In this document: one piece after another, positions 5,706-9,556 of the stretch
Position numbering within the stretch: the stretch's first letter is position 1
Layout of the letters: every line of letters begins with the position of its first letter
Source of the DNA: Candidatus Saccharimonadota bacterium
Lineage (GTDB): Bacteria; Patescibacteriota; Saccharimonadia; Saccharimonadales; Saccharimonadaceae
NCBI GenBank assembly: GCA_030536095.1
Contig: JAUNQQ010000034.1
Span: 1-9,556, forward strand
Reading direction: 5' to 3'
Length of the DNA stretch: 9,556 nt
Program-made: the position numbers and the translations under genes
The notes under the pieces: generated by a model
The model's input: only the letters and a program-made list of their open reading frames with translations
Told to the model about the DNA's origin: nothing
Database searches by the model: none

Positions 5706-5771
5706 AACCCGATCCCGAAGGGACAGAGTTAGTACAAGTCGGAAAACCGAAAACTCAGCAATCTTCTTCAT
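5682..5771 (-). CDS. Small ORF, 29 codons, with strong Shine-Dalgarno
   Basis: Starts at ATG 5771-5769 directly behind AAAGGAGGAGGT, one of the best ribosome-binding sequences in the window, and ends with TAA at 5682-5684. The peptide begins MKKIAEF, has a moderately hydrophobic centre (FSVFRLVLTLSL) and ends in a basic tail (RDRV then KQKKPKA). It has its own upstream promoter (5915-5943) and a structured leader, and an opposing predicted RNA covers its 3' end. A short hydrophobic peptide with a charged tail opposite an antisense RNA fits a type I toxin, but I do not recognise the sequence. The same frame stays open upstream to an ATG at 5849 (55 residues) and to a TGA beyond that, but that start has no Shine-Dalgarno and is buried in a hairpin. 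Confidence 0.5.
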   Translation of the reverse strand: MKKIAEFSVFRLVLTLSLRDRVKQKKPKA

Positions 5772-5908
5772 ACCTCCTCCTTTCCTTTTGTCAGCATTAA
5801 AACGCCTAGGAACCTTCTCGAGGCCTCTAGTAAACCCGTTGAAGCCCATGAATGGGCAGGCGAAATTCGCCTTACTGCGAGCTCCAATCTGTCAAACTAC
5901 TAACCAAC
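5772..5908 (-). promoter_or_regulatory. Folded leader of the small ORF
   Basis: The minus-strand leader contains GGCGA-ATT-TCGCC, then GCCCAT-TC-ATGGGC (5844-5857), then AACG/CGTT enclosing CTAG/CTAG in the region 5802-5841, ending just before the Shine-Dalgarno. A 12-codon frame starting at ATG 5910, a few bases after the -10 box, could be translated from the very 5' end of the message. The leader is long relative to the 29-codon ORF, suggesting regulated translation. Confidence 0.45.
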
Positions 5909-5914
5909 ATTTTC

Positions 5915-5943
5915 ATCCTAGCACAACAGAGAGAAAAAGTCCA
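5915..5943 (-). promoter_or_regulatory. Promoter of the small-ORF transcript
   Basis: On the minus strand TGGACT (5943-5938), 17 bp, TAGGAT (5920-5915) with TGC in front of it (extended -10). Four of six bases match the consensus in each hexamer. Predicted start near 5908. It lies next to, and diverges from, the foldase promoter. Confidence 0.45.
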
Positions 5944-5977
5944 GTATAATCTTTTTAAGAAGAAAAGCTTTACTATA

Positions 5978-5986
5978 TGGTATAAT
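5978..5986 (+). promoter_or_regulatory. Extended -10 promoter of the foldase gene
   Basis: TGGTATAAT ending nine bases before the ATG at 5996, so the message has at most about three untranslated bases. This box fixes the start at 5996: the frame is open further upstream to an ATG at 5852, but that would place the promoter inside the coding region. Confidence 0.75.
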
Positions 5987-5995
5987 ATAAGTAAT

Positions 5996-7033
5996 ATGTT
6001 TAAAAGACTAAAAAAGAAACTTCCCGGCGCAAAAGAGCGCGAAGCCAATAAATCCGAAAAGGAAAAACTCGCCGATCGTCGCGAAGAAGTCTTAAGCCGC
6101 GGGAAAAAGTTTAAATACCCTCTCCAGTTCTCAAAACACCGTATGATTTTTGTCACCATTTTTCTTGCCACTATCGCCGTTATTCTCTCTGTTATCTATA
6201 CTCGTCACGCCCTCTACGAATCTCAGTCCACGAGCGACATCGCTTATCGTATCACCACTATCCTCCCCCTCCCTGTCGCAAAGATTGACGGCGAACCCGT
6301 CCGCTACTCCGACTACCTAATGATTTACCGCTCCAGCATTACCCCTGTTGAACGCCAAAGCACTATTAATTCCACTACTGACGTCGAAGGAATGAAAAAT
6401 TACTATAAGCGTTCTGCTCTAACTAAGGCCGAAGATTACGCCTACGTCGAAAAACTCGCCGCCGAAAAAAACCTTACCGTCTCCAATGAAGAAATCGAAA
6501 CCGCCTTCTCTGCTCATCAGTCCGCCGGCGGTAGTAACCGCTCCCGTGAGTCCTTCCTAAAAGTTCTCTCTGACAGTTTCGGTATGTCCGAATCAGAATA
6601 TCATCGTCAACTCTATCTTTCCCTTCTGACCAAAAAAGTCGAAACCGAAATCGACCTCACCGCTAAATCTACCGCCGGCACAATCTCCCAAAAACTCCCT
6701 GAAGCCGAAAATGATTTTACTAAACTCATGGAACTTCTTGGCGAAAATACTCCAGTTTCCTATGAGTCTACCGGCGAAAAAGTCAGTATCCTCAACGTCG
6801 ACGGCGGTCGCGCCGGAAAAGCCCATTCGCTCGAAGTCGGCGAAATAACCGGCCCCTTCGTCTCTGATAATGGCGATGGGTATTACTTCATTAAATGTAC
6901 CGACAAATCCGAAACCGAAGTCGCCTACGAATCTCTTTTTATTCCCTTTACTGAACTCGACTCTCGTCTCGAAAATCTTCGCCTCGACAATAAAATCGAA
7001 GAATATATTTCCCTTCCCGACACCGAGCAATAA
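5996..7033 (+). CDS. SurA/PrsA-like membrane-anchored foldase (SurA N-terminal domain protein)
   Basis: 345 residues. A highly charged cytoplasmic N-terminus (about 1-47, rich in K/R/E) precedes one membrane helix (about 49-68), so the rest faces outward. Residues about 93-225 form a SurA N-terminal-type helical domain beginning VAKIDGEPVRYSDYLMIY, the usual entry of this family. Residues about 229-303 look like a reduced parvulin domain: QKLPEAENDFTKLMELLGE, a GG pair at 270-271, then VGEITGPFVSDNGDGYYFIK, matching the typical GE(I)(S/T)GPV...GYHIIK end, but with the usual histidine absent. It may therefore be a chaperone rather than an active prolyl isomerase. The family helps secreted proteins fold outside the membrane. 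It could assist large exported proteins such as the one at 1520-4957, which is inference. Confidence 0.85.
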   Translation: MFKRLKKKLPGAKEREANKSEKEKLADRREEVLSRGKKFKYPLQFSKHRMIFVTIFLATIAVILSVIYTRHALYESQSTSDIAYRITTILPLPVAKIDGEPVRYSDYLMIYRSSITPVERQSTINSTTDVEGMKNYYKRSALTKAEDYAYVEKLAAEKNLTVSNEEIETAFSAHQSAGGSNRSRESFLKVLSDSFGMSESEYHRQLYLSLLTKKVETEIDLTAKSTAGTISQKLPEAENDFTKLMELLGENTPVSYESTGEKVSILNVDGGRAGKAHSLEVGEITGPFVSDNGDGYYFIKCTDKSETEVAYESLFIPFTELDSRLENLRLDNKIEEYISLPDTEQ

Positions 7034-7065
7034 TCTCCAAATCCATCCAAAACCCTCTAAAAATA

Positions 7066-7074
7066 TGCTAAAAT
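7066..7074 (+). promoter_or_regulatory. Extended -10 promoter of the LemA-DUF2207 operon
   Basis: TGCTAAAAT ending six bases before the ATG at 7081, placing the predicted start exactly on the A of the start codon. The operon therefore appears separately transcribed from the foldase gene and leaderless. Confidence 0.65.
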
Positions 7075-7080
7075 GAAATT

Positions 7081-7629
7081 ATGTGGATTTATATTGTTAT
7101 TACAATTATTATTTTGATTACTATTTATATCCTTGTTTTATACAACAATCTCATAAAACTAAACAATAAGACAAAAGAAGCATTCTCTACCATGGATGTT
7201 TATCTTAAGAAAAGATGGGATTTAATTCCCAATATTGTAAAAACTGTAAAAGGTTATGCTAAACACGAAAAAGATACCCTAAAAGAAATTGTAGAACTAA
7301 GAAATAGTGCTTACGACACAATGTCTGACGAAGAAAAAATCAAAACAAATGAACAACTATCTAGTGATATTAGTAAGATCATAGCCTTAGTAGAAGCTTA
7401 TCCCGATCTAAAAGCCAGTGAAAACTTCAAAAATCTAAGTAGCCAATTAACAAAAGTTGAAGACGACATCGCTAATTCGAGAAAATATTACAACGGCACT
7501 GTTAGAATTTATAATAACAAAGTTGAAATGTTCCCAAACAATATTTTCGCAAAATTGTTTGGCTACAAGCCAAAAGCAATGTTTGAAATAAATGAAAACG
7601 AAAGAAAAAATATAAAGGTTAAATTATAA
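7081..7629 (+). CDS. lemA: LemA family protein
   Basis: 182 residues. A single N-terminal membrane segment (about 2-21, WIYIVITIIILITIYILVLY) is followed by the family's helical domain: NNLIKLNNKTKEAFSTMDVY, LKKRWDLIPNIVKTVKGYAK, then a coiled helical stretch with SEDFKNL-like wording (SENFKNLSSQLTKVEDDIAN) and the conserved SRKYYNGTVRIYNNKVEMFP, NNIFAKLFGY ending. The length is typical for the family. LemA proteins sit on the outer face of the membrane with unclear function and are very often encoded next to a DUF2207 or TPM-domain protein, as here: the next gene begins two bases after this stop. Base composition is much more AT-rich than in the foldase gene just upstream. Confidence 0.95.
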   Translation: MWIYIVITIIILITIYILVLYNNLIKLNNKTKEAFSTMDVYLKKRWDLIPNIVKTVKGYAKHEKDTLKEIVELRNSAYDTMSDEEKIKTNEQLSSDISKIIALVEAYPDLKASENFKNLSSQLTKVEDDIANSRKYYNGTVRIYNNKVEMFPNNIFAKLFGYKPKAMFEINENERKNIKVKL

Positions 7630-7631
7630 TC

Positions 7632-9556
7632 ATGAAAAATATAGTAGAAAAAGTCATTAGACATATTTCCCTGTTTTTCATAATTATAACATCGCTAGTA
7701 TTTACTTTCTCATTAAATACCTACACTCTAGCAAAGCAAACTTCCGATTATACTATTAATAAATATAATATAGATATAATCGTCAATGAAAATAACACTT
7801 TTGATATTACTGAAACAATCACTGCCTTTTTTAATACTCCTAAGCATGGAATCTATAGAGCCATCCCGCTAAAAAATAAAATTACCAGGTTAGACGGCAC
7901 AACATCAACTAACCATACACAAGTAACAAATGTTAGTGTGGATAATGAATATAAAACATCAAAAGAAAATGGTAATTATAAAATAAAAATCGGATCTCCT
8001 GATCATACAATAACTGGTGAACAAACTTATGTTATAAACTACACCTATAATCTTGGAAAAGACCCAGCAAAAAACTACGATGAACTATATTATAATATAA
8101 TTGGAACCGAATGGGATACTACCATAAGTAATGTAACTTTCTCAATCACAATGCCAAAAGAATTCGATTCTAAGAAACTAGGTTTTTCATCCGGAATCAC
8201 AGGATCAACAGCCAACGACAGAATTAAATATTATGTTAAAGGTAATAAAATTACCGGAAGTTATAATGGCACCCTCAACGCCGATGAAGCTCTAACCGTT
8301 AGGTGTGAATTACCTGAAGGATATTTTGTAGGAGCAGGACTCACCAATCCACTAATCTACCTAATTTATTTAATTCCTATATTATTTTTAATCATTGCCT
8401 TCTTATTATGGTATAAATTCGGACGCGATGACCAAATCATAGAGACCGTTGAATTTTATCCGCCGCAAGGATTTAATAGTCTAGAAATTGGATTTTTATA
8501 TAAAGGAGGAGCCGAAAGACAAGATGTAACATCTCTACTCGTATATTTAGCCAATCAAGGATACATAAAAATCACCGAAACTGAAGAACAATCTTTATTT
8601 TCTAAATCTAAAGGATTTAAAATAACCAAACTAAAAGAATATGACGGAAATAATGATAATGAGCGAATGTTTTTAAATGGACTATTTACAAAAAGACCAT
8701 CGGCGTCAGCTGGGACATTATTTAATAGAAATACCAAACAAGCAGCAGTAACTAACCTTAATGAAGTAACCTCAACAGACCTATATGATAATTTCTATAT
8801 AACTATGAGTAGAATATTGTCTAATATTAATAGTAAAGAAAATACAAATAAAATTTTTGAAAAATCAGCATCAGGTAAGACAATATTTATCGTACTAATG
8901 ATTATTATAACATATTGCTTAATTACCATACCACCCGTTCTAACATATAACGAAGAAAATAACCTGCTAGCTGCTCTTTTATTCCCCGGACTTGGTTTTA
9001 CGGTAATGTTTAGTATGCTATTTGGAGGAGCACAAACAATTTACGTTAATGGTAAAGCTACTCATTCATCAATTAACACTAAATTATTTGGGCTTATCTG
9101 GGAAGGAATATTTGGTGGCGTGCCTTGGGTAGCTCTCTTACTTCCTACCTTATTGCAAAATTCAATATATTTAATAGGATATATAATTGGCATAGCATGT
9201 ATTCTCGGTATGGTTATATGCTTAGAATACCTACCAAAGAGGACCCCTTATGGAAATGAAATCTTAGGAAAAATAGAAGGCTTTAAAAATTTTTTGGAAA
9301 CCGCCGAAAAAGAAAAATTAGAGTCAATGGTTATGCAAGATCCAACCTATTTCTATGATATTTTGCCCTACACCTATGTTTTAGGAATATCAGATAAATG
9401 GATTAAAAATTTTGAATCAATATCATTACAAGCTCCAAGTTGGTATGACGGTTCTAACGCATTTAGTATGACGACGTTCGGCTCGTTTATGAATTCCACT
9501 ATGACTTCCGCCCAAAGCGCCATGTCATCTAGTTCTTCCAGTAGCTCTGGCAGCTC
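7632..9556 (+). CDS. DUF2207 membrane protein, cut by the window edge
   Basis: The frame is open from the ATG at 7632 to the right edge, 641 codons. Residues about 11-34 are a signal peptide. Residues about 40-235 form an extracytoplasmic beta-rich domain with the family phrase HGIYRAIP (about 72-79). A membrane helix (about 237-261) is followed by GRDDQ (264-268), EFYPPQGFNSLEIGFLYKGG and a cytoplasmic helical region with LVYLANQGYIKITE. Four more hydrophobic segments lie between about 416 and 535. Then come TPYGNE (about 538), a helical stretch, LPYTYVLGISDKWIKNF, APSWYDG (about 601) and a Ser-rich tail, all typical of DUF2207. The gap to LemA is two bases and no good Shine-Dalgarno is seen, so translation is probably coupled. 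The natural end, usually a Ser/Gly tail, must be close. Function is unknown beyond the LemA partnership. Confidence 0.93.
   Translation, partial: MKNIVEKVIRHISLFFIIITSLVFTFSLNTYTLAKQTSDYTINKYNIDIIVNENNTFDITETITAFFNTPKHGIYRAIPLKNKITRLDGTTSTNHTQVTNVSVDNEYKTSKENGNYKIKIGSPDHTITGEQTYVINYTYNLGKDPAKNYDELYYNIIGTEWDTTISNVTFSITMPKEFDSKKLGFSSGITGSTANDRIKYYVKGNKITGSYNGTLNADEALTVRCELPEGYFVGAGLTNPLIYLIYLIPILFLIIAFLLWYKFGRDDQIIETVEFYPPQGFNSLEIGFLYKGGAERQDVTSLLVYLANQGYIKITETEEQSLFSKSKGFKITKLKEYDGNNDNERMFLNGLFTKRPSASAGTLFNRNTKQAAVTNLNEVTSTDLYDNFYITMSRILSNINSKENTNKIFEKSASGKTIFIVLMIIITYCLITIPPVLTYNEENNLLAALLFPGLGFTVMFSMLFGGAQTIYVNGKATHSSINTKLFGLIWEGIFGGVPWVALLLPTLLQNSIYLIGYIIGIACILGMVICLEYLPKRTPYGNEILGKIEGFKNFLETAEKEKLESMVMQDPTYFYDILPYTYVLGISDKWIKNFESISLQAPSWYDGSNAFSMTTFGSFMNSTMTSAQSAMSSSSSSSSGS

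Noticed and set aside
5852..5995. N-terminal extension of the foldase to ATG 5852
   Set aside because: It would place the TGGTATAAT promoter (5978-5986) and the opposing promoter within coding sequence, and the family normally starts with a charged tail and membrane helix as seen from 5996.
1..9556. CRISPR array, insertion sequence or transposase
   Set aside because: No regularly spaced direct repeats, no terminal inverted repeats flanking a transposase frame, and no integrase or transposase motifs were found.

Overview
The window looks like a piece of a small, AT-leaning bacterial genome with a single-membrane (Gram-positive-like) cell plan, most likely a member of the Candidate Phyla Radiation such as Saccharibacteria (TM7). 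This is inferred from the gene mix (a membrane PH-domain protein, a membrane-anchored SurA/PrsA-like chaperone, LemA plus DUF2207, and a huge secreted protein with a sorting-signal-like C-terminus), from the short intergenic gaps, and from the many extended -10 promoters sitting directly on start codons. Genes read with the standard bacterial code and TGA is not needed as a sense codon.

Left part (1-833). The 5' end of an unidentified gene runs off the left edge on the minus strand, behind a clear Shine-Dalgarno and a long, strongly structured leader. Upstream of that leader, a textbook minus-strand promoter drives about 175 nt of RNA that folds into one long rod-like hairpin and ends at an intrinsic terminator. 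It could be a 6S-like small RNA, an attenuating leader, or both. A tRNA-Arg(CCU) gene follows on the plus strand, then a second strong plus-strand promoter with only a very short possible RNA behind it.

Middle part (833-5007). A NYN/LabA-type nuclease gene on the minus strand is interrupted by a one-base frameshift. It is followed by a 1145-residue secreted, C-terminally anchored surface protein on the same strand.

Right part (5059-9556). On the plus strand lie a membrane PH-domain protein, a SurA/PrsA-like foldase, and a LemA-DUF2207 operon whose second gene runs off the right edge. Between the PH gene and the foldase gene, 420 bases hold a second compact locus: a minus-strand transcript with its own promoter, a folded leader and a 29-codon ORF behind a strong Shine-Dalgarno, and an opposing plus-strand promoter whose short predicted RNA overlaps the 3' end of that ORF. 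This is laid out like a type I toxin-antitoxin pair, but that is a hypothesis.

Four of the protein genes (NYN, PH, foldase, LemA) have TGnTATAAT-like boxes 6-9 nt before the ATG and are predicted to give leaderless or nearly leaderless mRNAs. The surface protein, the small ORF and the left-edge gene instead use Shine-Dalgarno sites. The most unusual material is the two non-coding loci at 128-553 and 5590-5943.
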